Positions 18,409 through 27,993 are shown, numbered from the stretch's first letter. The stretch is DNA of 64,000 nucleotides from Verrucomicrobiaceae bacterium (GCA_027486655.1 JAIXOR010000078.1:1-64000), one strand, 5' to 3'. Made by a program: numbers and translations. Notes: a model not told the origin generated them from the letters alone.

Positions 18409-19485
18409 TCAGGCAATGCCCACCCTCAGATCCCTCACCGTCCAGAGAAGGCCGTTGGCGGGCGCTCCTGACCCTTTCATCTTCCTTGCTCCGTCATTTC
18501 GACGCGGGCTGAAGCGCTCGCGCGAAGCGGTGAAGGCTTCGTTGACGAAGGCCTTGGTGCCGATGACCGCTCCGTCGGTGAAGTAGCGGACTTTGCAGCG
18601 AAGCATTGCCGCCATGCTCAGCTCGGGCAGCACCGTGCCGTTGTCTTGTGGGGAGATGGCCATATCACCTTTGACCTTGGCTTTGAGCACTTGCTTCCCG
18701 GCTGTTAGATCCGCCTCGCCGCTTTTGCGCTGAAGCGCCAGACCCATCATCTGGCGAAAAATTTTAGCCGCCTCCTTCCACTTCTCAATCTCGAAGCCCG
18801 CACCCCGATGGCTCAGGCAGGCCCGCACCAACCCTTCGCGGGCTTTCTTGCCGTTGCCCTTGTTGCTGCCGCCAATCGCTTCGCCATAGCTGCTCCAGCG
18901 GTAGTCGGCGGGATCCTTGACCATCCCCGCTCGAACAGGATTGAGGTCAATGTAAGCCGCCATCGTCCGTGCCGCGATTCCGCTCTCGACGATGACGCTC
19001 TTGTAACGCTGTTCCCAAAGCGTTCCGCTGCGTTCGTGGACTCGGTTGAATCAGCGGGTGAAGCGCTGCAGCAGCGTCTTCATGAACTCACTAAGAGAGT
19101 GCATCCGATAGGTGTGACGAGCATGAATTTCAGCAGCCCACGACTCATTTCCAGCCTCTCGCGCCTGCTGGAGTTCCTGCGCCACCCCAGCCACGAAGGC
19201 AGAAGACTGGATGGCGGTGAGACGTTTCAGCAGCACCTCATCCGAGATTCCACCTTCCGGCATCGGCGGGACCTCCAGAAGCAGGTGGAAATGGTTAGAC
19301 ATGATGCAGTAGGAAAGCACGCGGCAGCCGGAGAAGTTCTCCTGCATGCGCATGAAGGTGCGGAACTTCTCGCGTTCGAGGTCCTTGAAGACGAAGCGTC
19401 GGTCCACCACGCGTGAAATGCAGTGGTAGATCGCCGGTTTGACCGTCGAATCCTTCCAAGGTGCCAACCAGCGCGCCCGCCTCAT
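18409..19485 (-). pseudogene. REP-associated/IS200-like (Y1) transposase, one in-frame TGA
   Basis: Two open frames in the same register, 19485-19051 and 19050-18409, join into one transposase of about 358 codons. The N-terminal half has the Y1 transposase features: KPAIYHCISRVVDRRF, FVFKDLEREKFR and the metal-binding HxH in SNHFHLLLEVP. The second half continues with FNRVHERSGTLWEQRYKSV and AAYIDLNPVRAGMVKDPADY, conserved in this subfamily. Between them, FTR is followed by TGA and then FNRVHE. Relatives normally carry RWFN here, so a TGG to TGA change explains the break. No frameshift is needed. This subfamily is usually an isolated single-copy domestication-like gene. No target-site duplication was found. 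Confidence 0.85.
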
Positions 19486-19527
19486 GCCCCCATCCTGCAT
19501 GCCCCGCGCCCCATGGCAAGAGGAATC

Positions 19528-19554
19528 CCTACAAGTTGTCTGTCACCATGTAGG
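19528..19554. repeat. Inverted repeat upstream of the RAYT transposase
   Basis: CCTACA at 19528-19533 and TGTAGG at 19549-19554 form a 6-bp inverted repeat around 15 bases, about 40 bases upstream of the transposase start. RAYT-type transposases act on short palindromic sequences near their own gene, so this is a candidate recognition hairpin. No second copy was noticed at the 3' side. Confidence 0.3.
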
Positions 19555-19605
19555 TAAATGCTTGTTTGCTCCCGGGGTTGGGGCGTTCAGGGGTCGCTCT
19601 CGGCG

Positions 19606-20481
19606 TTAGAGGGGGAACGGGGCGAGGTCGATTTCGACTTCGAGGGCGGAGGTTTGGCCGGGGAGGAGGGTGACGGCGTGTTCGCGAAGGTTGCCGGACT
19701 CGACGCAGAGCATGCGGAGGTATTCGTCATCGCCGAAGTCCGGCATGCGGGCGGCTTTGTCGATCCAGGGATTCCAGACGACGGTGGAGAGGGATCCGGA
19801 TTTGCGGATGCGGATGAGGCGGCGGAGCACGGGATCCGCGATCTCGGTCGCGTCGGTGGTGTTCTGATAGACGCGGTCGGTTTCCGCGGTGAAGCGGATG
19901 GCGTCGTGTTCCTCGGTGAATCGTTCGCCCAGGAGTTGGTCCGTGTAGGAAACCCCGCGAAGGCCGCGGACTTCGGCCTGGTGGATGTCAGCGACGTGGA
20001 GGTAGGTGTGGAAGCAGTTTTCGAAGGTGAGCGCTGAGGATCCCAGGTTGGAAACGATGAATTCCATGCGCAGCGAGGCCCCGAGGGTGACGAGGAAGAC
20101 GACGGATGCGTCATTGCCGTGGTGCGGCAGGGTGAAGCGGAGGCGCACGTCACCGCCTGGCAGCAGGAGGGACTCGGTGAGATCCCATGCGGTGATGCGG
20201 GCGGTTCCGTGACCGGGGGCTCCCTCGCGCGGGCCGAACCAGGGGTAGATGAGCGGGACGCCGCCGCGGATGGGTTTGTCCGGCGAGAAGTCGCTGGCAT
20301 CGCTCATGAAAAGCACGGGAGGGCCTTCGCGCGGTCCCCAAAGGGCGACGTGGGCTCCATGCTGATAGACGAGGGCCGAGCAATCCGGGGTCTCGATGCG
20401 AAGAGCGGGCAATCCCCCTTTGGCCGAGACGGCGGTGACGCTTCCGGGAATTTCGTGGCGTTCGAGGGGATTCATGGACAT
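19606..20481 (-). CDS. D-hexose-6-phosphate mutarotase (aldose 1-epimerase family)
   Basis: A 291-residue YeaD-type protein, started at ATG 20481. A second ATG two codons later is equally possible. Characteristic segments are HGAHVALWGPREGPPVLFMS, PIRGGVPLIYPWFGPR (the RGG-P-WFG motif of this family), GHGTARITAWDL with the conserved His, FENCFHTYLHVADI (catalytic His region) and VVWNPWIDKAARMPDFG. The enzyme should interconvert the alpha and beta anomers of glucose-6-phosphate or a related hexose phosphate. It starts 5 bases after the ftsZ stop on the same strand, so it is the last gene of the cell-division run, an unusual partner. Confidence 0.9.
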   Translation of the reverse strand: MSMNPLERHEIPGSVTAVSAKGGLPALRIETPDCSALVYQHGAHVALWGPREGPPVLFMSDASDFSPDKPIRGGVPLIYPWFGPREGAPGHGTARITAWDLTESLLLPGGDVRLRFTLPHHGNDASVVFLVTLGASLRMEFIVSNLGSSALTFENCFHTYLHVADIHQAEVRGLRGVSYTDQLLGERFTEEHDAIRFTAETDRVYQNTTDATEIADPVLRRLIRIRKSGSLSTVVWNPWIDKAARMPDFGDDEYLRMLCVESGNLREHAVTLLPGQTSALEVEIDLAPFPL

Positions 20482-20486
20482 TCCGG

Positions 20487-22454
20487 TCACTTTTTCTTGC
20501 GGAGGAAGGGAGGAAGATCGAGGTCCTCGCCATCGACGACATTCGGGTTTTCTCCTTCGAAGCGGCCCCTGGGGGCGGAGTCGAGTCCGAGTTCGCTGGC
20601 GGAAGAGGCGGCGGACTTGATACCGAGTTTGAGTTTGGGCACCTCGGGTTCCGGAGCGGAGGGTGCGGCGGCGGCTTCTTCTTTGACGGGATCCACTGGA
20701 GGTGTCGCCGGGGTGGACGAGGCCGAAACGCCGATGGAGAGGGCCTTGGGTCCTTTGGAAGCGGTCCACGGCGCGACGCCGGGCGGACGCTTGCGGGGGA
20801 TGGGGGTGAAGCCGGAGGATTCCAGGTCCGGGATTTCGTAATCCTCGTCCTCGATGGGGGTGGGATCGTCTTCGTGGGCGCCGTAGGGATCGGCGGCGGC
20901 TTGTGGGGCCTCTTCCTCGTCCTGGGCCTTGGAAACAAACTCGGCCACGGTGACGACGGTCTCTTCGATGTCGAGGATCTCGTCCTCATCGGAGGAATCC
21001 TCCACTTGCGGGAGCACGGCTTTGGAAACGACGGGCTCGGGCTGTGGTTCCGGCTCGGGCGCGGGTTCGGGCTCGGCTTGGGCAGCGGATGGAATTTCCG
21101 CTTGTGAGACCGGTTCGGGTTCCGGTTGAGATTCGGGTTTCGGCGAGGGTTTGGCCGGGATTTCGGGCTCGGCGAAAGGTCGATCGTCATCGAAGAGGGA
21201 GGGGATGACGGCGGCGGCGGCACGGCGGAGGCGGGACACCGGAGCGGGATCCGGCTTGGCGGGAGCGGGGGCGACCTCGAGAGCCAGGTCTTCAACAGCC
21301 GCGGCAGGTGCGGGAAGTGGATCCTGGCGTGGGCTCACGGTTTCCTGAATGGGAGGCGGCTCGGGGACGGGGGCCGGAGCGGCGGCGGGCTTCGAAGGAG
21401 GTGGGGTGAAACCCTGGCTCGGATCGAGAAGCGGGCTGTCGTTGGACGAACGGGTGAGCGATTCGCGGGGAGCCATGGCCAGCGAGTCCTCGGGCAGTGC
21501 GCTGATCAGAGTGAGGGAGAGCGCCTCGCCCATGGCGGGGTCGACCGCCGCACCGAACAGGACGTGAGCGTGTTCCGGCACGAATTTCTGGAGGCGCTGC
21601 ATGAGCAGCTCGATTTCGAAAAGAGTGAGGTCCTCGCCTCCGCAGAGGTGGACGAGAACGGTCTGGGCGTCCTTGAGGAGCGAGCCTTGATCGAGCAGCG
21701 GGCTGGCCAGTGCGTTGCGCAGGGCCTTGACGGCACGGTCCTTGCCATCGGCGATGCCGGAGCCGAAGAGGCAGCGCGAACGGTTGGTGCGGAGGGCGCT
21801 CATCAGGTCGTCGAGGCCGACGTTGATGAGGCCAGGGCGCACGACGAGGCGGATGACCGCCTTGATGGACTCCGAGATCATGTGGTCCGCGGCGACGAAG
21901 GCTTCATGGATGCCTTGTTTGGCGAGGACGAGTTCGCCCATGCGGTTGTTGTCGAAGGTGACGAGTGCGTTGGATAGGACGGCGAGCTCGTTGAGCGAGG
22001 TCTCCGCCTGGTCGCGGCGGCGTTTGCCTTCGAAGGCGAAGGGCATGGTGGCGAAGACCACGACGAAGGCGCCTTCCTCACGGGCGATGCGGGTGACGAT
22101 GGGAGCAGCGCCGGAGCCGGTGCCGCCACCGAGGCCGGTGCAGAGGAAAACGATGCGGCGGCCCTTCATGGAGGCGCGGATGGCATCCTCGGCCTCGAGC
22201 ACGGCCTGGTGGCCGAGTTCCGGATCGCCTCCCGCGCCGAGGCCTTTGGTGAGATTGACGCCGAGCTGGATCTTTTCCTTGGCGAGGCAGGTGCCGAGGG
22301 TGCGGACGTCGGTATTGAGGGCGAGGAGTTCGGCTCCTTCCATGCCATCCAGCGCGATGCGCTCGAGCATGTTGGCACCGGCACCGCCGAGGCCGATGAT
22401 CTTGACGGAGTTGGCCGGGATGACTTGTTGGGGATCGCGTGAGTAGGGAATCAT
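20487..22454 (-). CDS. ftsZ: Cell division GTPase FtsZ with a long Pro/Glu-rich linker
   Basis: A 655-residue tubulin homologue that forms the Z ring. The ATG at 22454 (MIPYSRDP) is used; 24 further open codons upstream lie in the spacer after ftsA. The GTP-binding signature GGGTGSG is at 109-115, with NTDVRTL, MPFAFEGKRR and FDNNRMGE as expected. The globular domain ends near residue 325. It is followed by an exceptionally long linker (about 330-640) rich in Pro, Glu and Ala, with repeats such as PEPEPVSQAE. The conserved C-terminal peptide DLPPFLRKKK binds FtsA or membrane partners. Most FtsZ are near 380-400 residues. Confidence 0.96.
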   Translation of the reverse strand: MIPYSRDPQQVIPANSVKIIGLGGAGANMLERIALDGMEGAELLALNTDVRTLGTCLAKEKIQLGVNLTKGLGAGGDPELGHQAVLEAEDAIRASMKGRRIVFLCTGLGGGTGSGAAPIVTRIAREEGAFVVVFATMPFAFEGKRRRDQAETSLNELAVLSNALVTFDNNRMGELVLAKQGIHEAFVAADHMISESIKAVIRLVVRPGLINVGLDDLMSALRTNRSRCLFGSGIADGKDRAVKALRNALASPLLDQGSLLKDAQTVLVHLCGGEDLTLFEIELLMQRLQKFVPEHAHVLFGAAVDPAMGEALSLTLISALPEDSLAMAPRESLTRSSNDSPLLDPSQGFTPPPSKPAAAPAPVPEPPPIQETVSPRQDPLPAPAAAVEDLALEVAPAPAKPDPAPVSRLRRAAAAVIPSLFDDDRPFAEPEIPAKPSPKPESQPEPEPVSQAEIPSAAQAEPEPAPEPEPQPEPVVSKAVLPQVEDSSDEDEILDIEETVVTVAEFVSKAQDEEEAPQAAADPYGAHEDDPTPIEDEDYEIPDLESSGFTPIPRKRPPGVAPWTASKGPKALSIGVSASSTPATPPVDPVKEEAAAAPSAPEPEVPKLKLGIKSAASSASELGLDSAPRGRFEGENPNVVDGEDLDLPPFLRKKK

Positions 22455-22507
22455 GGCAGGAGAAGGGGGGGTGGAATGGGAGTGTGGGAATCCGGAAGGA
22501 TGGGGTT

Positions 22508-23722
22508 CTAACGGCCGAAGGGCCAAAACAGCCGGCCGATTTTGCCAATGACCCCGGGAGGGGCGGCGCGTTCGGTTTCGAGGATCTGTGCGTAGCGGAT
22601 GAGTCCGATGGCGGTGGCGTAGCGGGGATCCTTGAAGCTGGCCTGGATGCCGCTGATTTCCGGCAGTTCGGGGCGGTAGATATCCCGGCCGAAGACGTCG
22701 AAGGCAAGCTCGCTGAACCCGCGCATCAGGCTGGTGCCGCCGGTGAGGTAAATGCCCGCGCCGATGGCTTCGACGGAGCCCTGGGGCAGGCGTTGTTGAA
22801 CGAGGCGCAGGGTTTCCTCCAGGCGCTGGCGGATGACTTCATTGAGGACCGAGCGGCTGACCTCGACTTCGGCGAATCCGCGGTCGTCATTGAGGCGGGC
22901 GGAGCCCACGGAGCGGACGGGATCCGCGGAGGCATCGCCCTCGGTGATTTTGAGGCGTTCCGCTTTGGAGAAGGGCAGTCCGGTGACGAGGTGGATGTCG
23001 TTGGTGACGTGGTCGCCGCCGACGGGGATGCAGCCGGAGGCGGTGATGACGCCGCCGAGGTAGAGGGCGTAGTCGGTGGTGCCGCCGCCGATGTCGATGA
23101 CGAGGGCACCGCGCTCGCGTTGTTCGCGATCGAGGGCCATCTGGGCGGTGGCGATGGGGGCGAAGACGATGTCATCGACCTCCAGGGGCATTTCCCTGAC
23201 CAGCTTGATGCTGTTCTGGATGCGGTTTCCGATGCCGTGGACGATATGGAAATCCGCCTCGACGGTTTTTCCGAAGAGCCCGACGGGGGAGGTCGAGTGT
23301 TCCAGGCCGTCCAGCCAGTAGTTGCGGATGATGGGGTGGAGGTAGACGTGGTCCTGGGGAATGTGGACGTCGCGGGCGATGGTGCGGGCCTCTTCGACGT
23401 GTTCCGGTGCGACGACGGGGTCGCCATCGGGCAGACGGAAGGTGCCGCGGTTGTTGACGCCGGTGATGTGGGATCCGGTGACGGAGAGGAAGACGGAGCC
23501 GATTTCCACATCGCTGGCGTCCTCGGCCTTGGCGAGGGCGTCCTTGAGGCAGGCGCGGGTCTGGGAGTAGTCGAAGATCTCGCCTTTGCGGACGCCGGCG
23601 CTTTTGGTTTCGCCGATGCCGAGGATTTTCACGGCGCTGTCCGCCTTCACCTCGCCGACGACCAGGCAGGTTTTGCTGGTGCCGATCTCGAGTCCGACAT
23701 GGATTTTGGTGCGACGGGCCAT
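22508..23722 (-). CDS. ftsA: Cell division protein FtsA
   Basis: A 404-residue actin-like ATPase that anchors FtsZ to the membrane. ATG 23722 gives MARRTKIHVGLEIGTSKTC, with the phosphate-1 loop GLEIGTSKT. Phosphate-2 is ALVIDIGGGTTDYALY and the adenosine loop region is AGIYLTGGTSLMRGF. The C-terminus GVIGKIGRLFWPFGR fits the membrane-targeting amphipathic helix. It starts 19 bases after ftsQ and ends 53 bases before ftsZ, the classical ftsQ-ftsA-ftsZ order. The identification is secure. Confidence 0.95.
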   Translation of the reverse strand: MARRTKIHVGLEIGTSKTCLVVGEVKADSAVKILGIGETKSAGVRKGEIFDYSQTRACLKDALAKAEDASDVEIGSVFLSVTGSHITGVNNRGTFRLPDGDPVVAPEHVEEARTIARDVHIPQDHVYLHPIIRNYWLDGLEHSTSPVGLFGKTVEADFHIVHGIGNRIQNSIKLVREMPLEVDDIVFAPIATAQMALDREQRERGALVIDIGGGTTDYALYLGGVITASGCIPVGGDHVTNDIHLVTGLPFSKAERLKITEGDASADPVRSVGSARLNDDRGFAEVEVSRSVLNEVIRQRLEETLRLVQQRLPQGSVEAIGAGIYLTGGTSLMRGFSELAFDVFGRDIYRPELPEISGIQASFKDPRYATAIGLIRYAQILETERAAPPGVIGKIGRLFWPFGR

Positions 23723-23741
23723 GAGGGTGGGGAGAGTGGGA

Positions 23742-24728
23742 TCAGTTGCGATTGATGAGACGGCTGATGTCGCGCGCGCGGCGGTTGGGAGCCGTGGTGG
23801 GGTTATCCGCGGCGGAGACGGGAACGGCGCGGGGAGCGGGGGCCTCGCCACGGAGAGTGATCGGAATGTTGTATTTCGGGATCAGGTTGATGGTGGCGAT
23901 GTCATAACCCTTTTCCCCGGCATGGTCCAGAGCGGCGCGGAGGCTTTCGATCTGGCGGGCGTGATCGCCGAGGGAGAAGGTGGCGCAGGTGCCCTGGCGG
24001 GTGACCAGTTCGAGCGACCAATCGTTGGCCTTGCGGATGGAATCGATCCAGCGCGCGGCATCGGGATCGGCCTCGCGGGCGGCGTCCAGGAGGAGGAAGC
24101 CATGGGCGAGGTCCGGGTGGCGGATTTTGCGGCCGGCCTGCACGGGAAACTCCGATGAGGCGGGAAGATCGATGACGGGGAGGGCGGAGGCGGTTTCCAG
24201 TTGCAGGGAGGAGCAGGGGAAAACGATGCCGTCGTCATCGACGAGCAGTCCGCCGGAGGTGCGGGGTGCGGGGAGGTCGGGGGCGGGGCAGCGGATCCAG
24301 GCCTTGGCGATGCGGGGGACGACGCGCACCATGAGGGTGCCGGGGAGGTGGCGTTCGATGCGGGCGTCGCTGAGGGCGGGGAGGGCTTTGAGATTGGCGG
24401 TGGCCTGGGTGACGCTGACTTCGAAGATGCTGGGGTTTTTCGTCAGGTCGATGCCGGCGGCGGAGGCGATTCCGAGTTCGTCGATGACGGGATTGGGATT
24501 GAGGTCGATGACCTGGAGGCGGAAGTCCGGGTTTTTGTAGAACGCGTGTTGGAGGCCACGCCAGACGCCCCAGCCGATGCCGGCGAGGGCGACGAGGACG
24601 CAGGCGAGTTTGGTGAAGCGGCCGGCGAGGCGCAGGAAGCCGAACCAGGCGATGCGCGGGGACATGACGCGGACTTCCAGGACATTCCGTTGAGCGGACC
24701 TGCGGTGCTTGGTGGTCTTGCGTTTCAT
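23742..24728 (-). CDS. ftsQ: Cell division protein FtsQ
   Basis: A 328-residue bitopic protein. A basic cytoplasmic N-terminus (MKRKTTKHRRSAQRN) is followed by a transmembrane helix near residues 37-57 (LACVLVALAGIGWGVW). A POTRA-like domain begins about residue 70 (QVIDLNPNPVIDELGIASAA), and the FtsQ/DivIB region has ARIERHLPGTLMVRVVPRIAKAW and GLLVDDDGIVFPC. The extracytoplasmic domain ends near 300 and a short disordered Ala/Pro/Arg tail follows. Sequence conservation is weak, as usual for FtsQ; its position between ddl and ftsA makes the call firm. Confidence 0.9.
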   Translation of the reverse strand: MKRKTTKHRRSAQRNVLEVRVMSPRIAWFGFLRLAGRFTKLACVLVALAGIGWGVWRGLQHAFYKNPDFRLQVIDLNPNPVIDELGIASAAGIDLTKNPSIFEVSVTQATANLKALPALSDARIERHLPGTLMVRVVPRIAKAWIRCPAPDLPAPRTSGGLLVDDDGIVFPCSSLQLETASALPVIDLPASSEFPVQAGRKIRHPDLAHGFLLLDAAREADPDAARWIDSIRKANDWSLELVTRQGTCATFSLGDHARQIESLRAALDHAGEKGYDIATINLIPKYNIPITLRGEAPAPRAVPVSAADNPTTAPNRRARDISRLINRN

Positions 24729-24744
24729 GGGTGGGTGGAGATCT

Positions 24745-25665
24745 CTAACAGGAGCGGGCCTTCAGCGAGAGTTCGCCGATGCGCTGGCAGAGCTCGGGAA
24801 AGGAAATGCCGGCGGCGGCGGCGGATTTGGGCAGGAGGCTGGTCTCGGTCATGCCGGGGATGGTGTTTGCCTCGAGGACGAAGGGGTGGCCTTGGTCGTC
24901 GAGCAGCACGTCCACGCGGGAGTAGACCTCGATGCCGAGGGCGCGGTGGGCGGCGAGGGCGGCCTCCTGGACCTTGCGGGTGGTGGTTTCATCGAGGGCG
25001 GCGGGGCAGACGTATTGGGAGCCTTTGCCGCCGGAGAGCCAGGGGTATTTGCTGGAGAAGTCGTATTCGCCATCCGGCGGGATGATGTGGACGACGGGGT
25101 AAGCCTGATCGTCGAGGATGGCGACGGTGAGTTCGTATCCGGAGACGAACTCCTCGACGAGGATCTCGTTTCCATACCTTGCGGCGTCTTCCATGGCGGC
25201 CATGGCCTTGGCGGAATCCTTCACGATGTGAACGCCCACGCTCGACCCCTGGCATGGGGCCTTGACGACGAAGGGCACGGAGAACGAGGGAAGTCTGACG
25301 CCGTTGGAGACATCGACGATCTCGGACTTCGGCGTCGGCACGCCGGCGGCGACAAACGCGGCTTTCGCGAGGTTTTTGTCGAAGGCCTTGCGGCTGCTCT
25401 CCACGCCGGCTCCGGTGTAGGGCACGCCGAGTTTTTCCATCGCGGCCTGGAGTTGTCCGTCCTCGCCGAAGGTTCCGTGGATGAGGTTGAACGCGAGATC
25501 CACACCGGGCGGCAGCTCGATGGAGGTGGAGGTGACATCCACCGGCGTGGCGTCCAGTCCGAGGCCGAGGAGGGCCTTGAGCACGGCTTTGCCGGAGGCG
25601 AGCGAGACCTCGCGTTCGGATCCGGGTCCGCCCATGAGGACGGCGATTTTTCTGGAGCTGAGCAT
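24745..25665 (-). CDS. ddl: D-alanine--D-alanine ligase
   Basis: A 306-residue ATP-grasp ligase that makes the D-Ala-D-Ala dipeptide for peptidoglycan. N-terminal VLMGGPGSEREVSLASG matches the Ddl signature. HGTFGEDGQLQAAMEKLG, PFVVKAPCQGSSVGVHIVK and EEFVSGYELTVAIL form the ATP-grasp core. DVLLDDQGHPFVLEANTIPGMTETSLLPKSA contains the metal- and substrate-binding residues. The gene starts 27 bases after murC-murB and ends 16 bases before ftsQ. Its TAG stop lies inside a CTGTTAG motif that recurs in this window. Confidence 0.96.
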   Translation of the reverse strand: MLSSRKIAVLMGGPGSEREVSLASGKAVLKALLGLGLDATPVDVTSTSIELPPGVDLAFNLIHGTFGEDGQLQAAMEKLGVPYTGAGVESSRKAFDKNLAKAAFVAAGVPTPKSEIVDVSNGVRLPSFSVPFVVKAPCQGSSVGVHIVKDSAKAMAAMEDAARYGNEILVEEFVSGYELTVAILDDQAYPVVHIIPPDGEYDFSSKYPWLSGGKGSQYVCPAALDETTTRKVQEAALAAHRALGIEVYSRVDVLLDDQGHPFVLEANTIPGMTETSLLPKSAAAAGISFPELCQRIGELSLKARSC

Positions 25666-25692
25666 GGGGTGGAGTCTGCGGTTGGGACTTGG

Positions 25693-27993
25693 TCAGAATT
25701 CCGGTTCGTCCTCGCCGATGATTTTCACTTCGGTTTCGAGATCGATGCCGCGTTCTTCGCGGGCTTTGTGTTGGATGGACTCGATGAGCGAGAGGATGTC
25801 CCTGGCGGAGGCTCCGCCGCGGTTGACGAGGAAGTTGCCGTGGATCTCGGAGACCTCGGCGTGGCCGAAGCCGGTGCCTTTGAGGCCGAGCGAGTCGATG
25901 AGGCGGCCGGCGGGGATTTCCTCGGGGTTCTTGAAGGTGCAGCCGGCGGAGGCGCTGACGGGTTGGGAGGTTTTGCGTTTTTCGCGGGAGGCATCCCAGC
26001 GTTGCTTGATGTTTTCCGGTTTGTCCGGCTTGCCCTTGAAAACGGCCTGGAGGGCGAAGTTGCGGCGGAGTTCCGGGACATTGCGGTAGCGGGCGAGGAT
26101 TTCCTCGCGTTCGCGGGTGCGGATGACGCCGTCTTCATCGAGGAAGGTGACGCGCACCACCTGATCAAAGGTTTCGATGCCCATGGCACCTGCGTTCATG
26201 CGGAGGGCTCCGCCGACGTTGCCGGGGATTCCCTCCATCCATTCGAAGCCGCCGATGGCGGAGGCACCGGCGAAGGAGGCGAGTTTCTTGAGGCGGACGC
26301 CGACGCCGGCGGTGATCTCGCCGCGGGGTCCGAGGGAGATATCCGAGAAAGCGCCGCCGCTGGGGTGGATGACGACGCCGCGGATGCCGCCGTCGCGGAC
26401 GAGCAGGTTGGATCCGCGGCCGACGACGCGGACCGGGATGCCGCGCTCGCGGCAGTATCCGACGAGGAAAGCGAAGCCGTAGAAGCCGTGTGGCTCCATC
26501 CAGAACTGGGCGGGGCCGCCGACGAGCAGGGTGGTGTGCTTGCTCATCGGTTCGTAGAGTTTCCCATCGATCTCGCCGGCGGGCATGAGGTTCTTCATTT
26601 CCTCGAGCACCTTGAGATCCGCGGCGATGCGGGTGCCCGCCTCGTGGACGTTGCCGGCGCCGAGGGTGATGAGGAGGTCGCCGGGCTGGAGGGCATTGCC
26701 GACCGTGTGGTGGGCGGTGGAGAGGTCCGGCAGGAAGGTGGCGGGGACATCGCCATGGGTCTTCATCGCATCGACGATGGTTTGGCCGGAGATGCCCTCG
26801 ATGGGTTTTTCGGAGGCGGGATAGACGTCGCTGACAAAAACCAGGTCCGCGGCCTGGAGGACCTTGCCGAAATCATCGGCGAGTGCCTGGGTGCGGGTGT
26901 AGCGGTGGGGTTGGAAAAGGACGACGACGCGGCTGGGCTTGAGCGAGCGGGCGGTCTGGAGGGTGGCGGCGAGTTCGGAGGGATGGTGGCCGTAGTCGTC
27001 CACGATCCGGTGATGGGCCGAGAGATACTTCGTTTCAAAGCGCCGCTTGGCCCCGGCGAAGGTGGAGAGGGCGCGGGCGACAAGCGGGAAATCCGCACCG
27101 CAGCTGTCGGCCAGGGCGATGGCGGCCAGGGCGTTGAGGATGTTGTGGTGGCCGGGGATGCCGAGCTCGATATCGCCGAGGGGTTCGCCGTTGCGTTTCA
27201 CGGTGAAGGCGGAGGAGCCTTTGAGGTCGCGGACGTCGGTGGCGGTGTAATCGGCATCCTCCCAGCCGTAGGAGACGGCATTGGGTCGGGAGGCGCAGAG
27301 TTCGTGGGCGACGGGGTCCTCGGCGCAATAGACGAGCTTGCCGCGGGTTTTCTCGGCGAGGGTGGTGAAGACCTCGCGGATGTGGTCGAGATCGCGGTAG
27401 AAATCGAGGTGCTCGGCCTCGATGTTGAGGATGACCGAGTGTTCGGGGCGGTAGAGGGCGAGGGTGCCATCGCTTTCATCGCCCTCGGCCACCATGTATC
27501 CGCCGTCTTCGGACCAATTGGCATTGGAGCCGAGGATGGGGATCTCCGCGCCGACGTAGTGGCTGGGCTTGAGACCGGCCTCGCGGAGGACGTGGGCGGT
27601 CATCGAAGAGGTGGTGGTTTTCCCGTGGGTGCCGGAGATGATGATGCCCTTGCGGGTGTGGAGGATGGCGGCGAGGCACTCGGCACGGCGGAAGAGCGGG
27701 ATCTTGGCGGCGACGGCGGCGGCGTAGGCGGGATTCTCCGGGCGGATGGCGGATGAGAAAACGACGAGATCCGCGCCCTGGATGGCCTCGGCGGTGTGGG
27801 GTGAGGAGAAAAGCAGTCCCTTGCCCTGCATGCGCTCGGTTTCCGCGGTGGTGACGCGGTCCGATCCACTGACCTTGTGGCCCATGCCCATGAGGAGCAG
27901 GGCGAGGCCGCTCATGCCCGATCCGGCCACGCCGATGAGGTGGATGTGGAGCGGTTGGCCGCGGTCGGTGAGGCGCTGGGTGAGTTCGGTCAT
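25693..27993 (-). CDS. murC-murB: MurC-MurB fusion: UDP-MurNAc--L-alanine ligase and UDP-GlcNAc-enolpyruvate reductase
   Basis: A 766-residue bifunctional enzyme. Residues about 1-465 are MurC, with HLIGVAGSGMSGLALLL, the ATP loop GTHGKTTTSSM (about 120), DDYGHHPSELAATL and FQPHRYTRT. Residues about 475-766 are MurB, with VGRGSNLLVRDGGIRG (FAD), GIPGNVGGALRMNAGAMG, SAGCTFKNPEEIPAGRLID and GNFLVN. In the MurB half the usual proton-donor Ser of the SAG-S-FKNP motif is Cys. The two enzymes act two steps apart around UDP-MurNAc synthesis. The ATG at 27993 overlaps the murG stop as ATGA. MurC or MurB fusions with neighbouring Mur enzymes are known in related phyla. Confidence 0.95.
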   Translation of the reverse strand: MTELTQRLTDRGQPLHIHLIGVAGSGMSGLALLLMGMGHKVSGSDRVTTAETERMQGKGLLFSSPHTAEAIQGADLVVFSSAIRPENPAYAAAVAAKIPLFRRAECLAAILHTRKGIIISGTHGKTTTSSMTAHVLREAGLKPSHYVGAEIPILGSNANWSEDGGYMVAEGDESDGTLALYRPEHSVILNIEAEHLDFYRDLDHIREVFTTLAEKTRGKLVYCAEDPVAHELCASRPNAVSYGWEDADYTATDVRDLKGSSAFTVKRNGEPLGDIELGIPGHHNILNALAAIALADSCGADFPLVARALSTFAGAKRRFETKYLSAHHRIVDDYGHHPSELAATLQTARSLKPSRVVVLFQPHRYTRTQALADDFGKVLQAADLVFVSDVYPASEKPIEGISGQTIVDAMKTHGDVPATFLPDLSTAHHTVGNALQPGDLLITLGAGNVHEAGTRIAADLKVLEEMKNLMPAGEIDGKLYEPMSKHTTLLVGGPAQFWMEPHGFYGFAFLVGYCRERGIPVRVVGRGSNLLVRDGGIRGVVIHPSGGAFSDISLGPRGEITAGVGVRLKKLASFAGASAIGGFEWMEGIPGNVGGALRMNAGAMGIETFDQVVRVTFLDEDGVIRTREREEILARYRNVPELRRNFALQAVFKGKPDKPENIKQRWDASREKRKTSQPVSASAGCTFKNPEEIPAGRLIDSLGLKGTGFGHAEVSEIHGNFLVNRGGASARDILSLIESIQHKAREERGIDLETEVKIIGEDEPEF

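Noticed and set aside
24709-27756. A 1015-codon plus-strand open frame opposite ddl and murC-murB
   Set aside because: It is exactly antisense to well-identified genes, is full of Gly, Asp, Glu and Ala as expected from antisense GC-rich codons, and has no motif. It is a GC-composition artefact.
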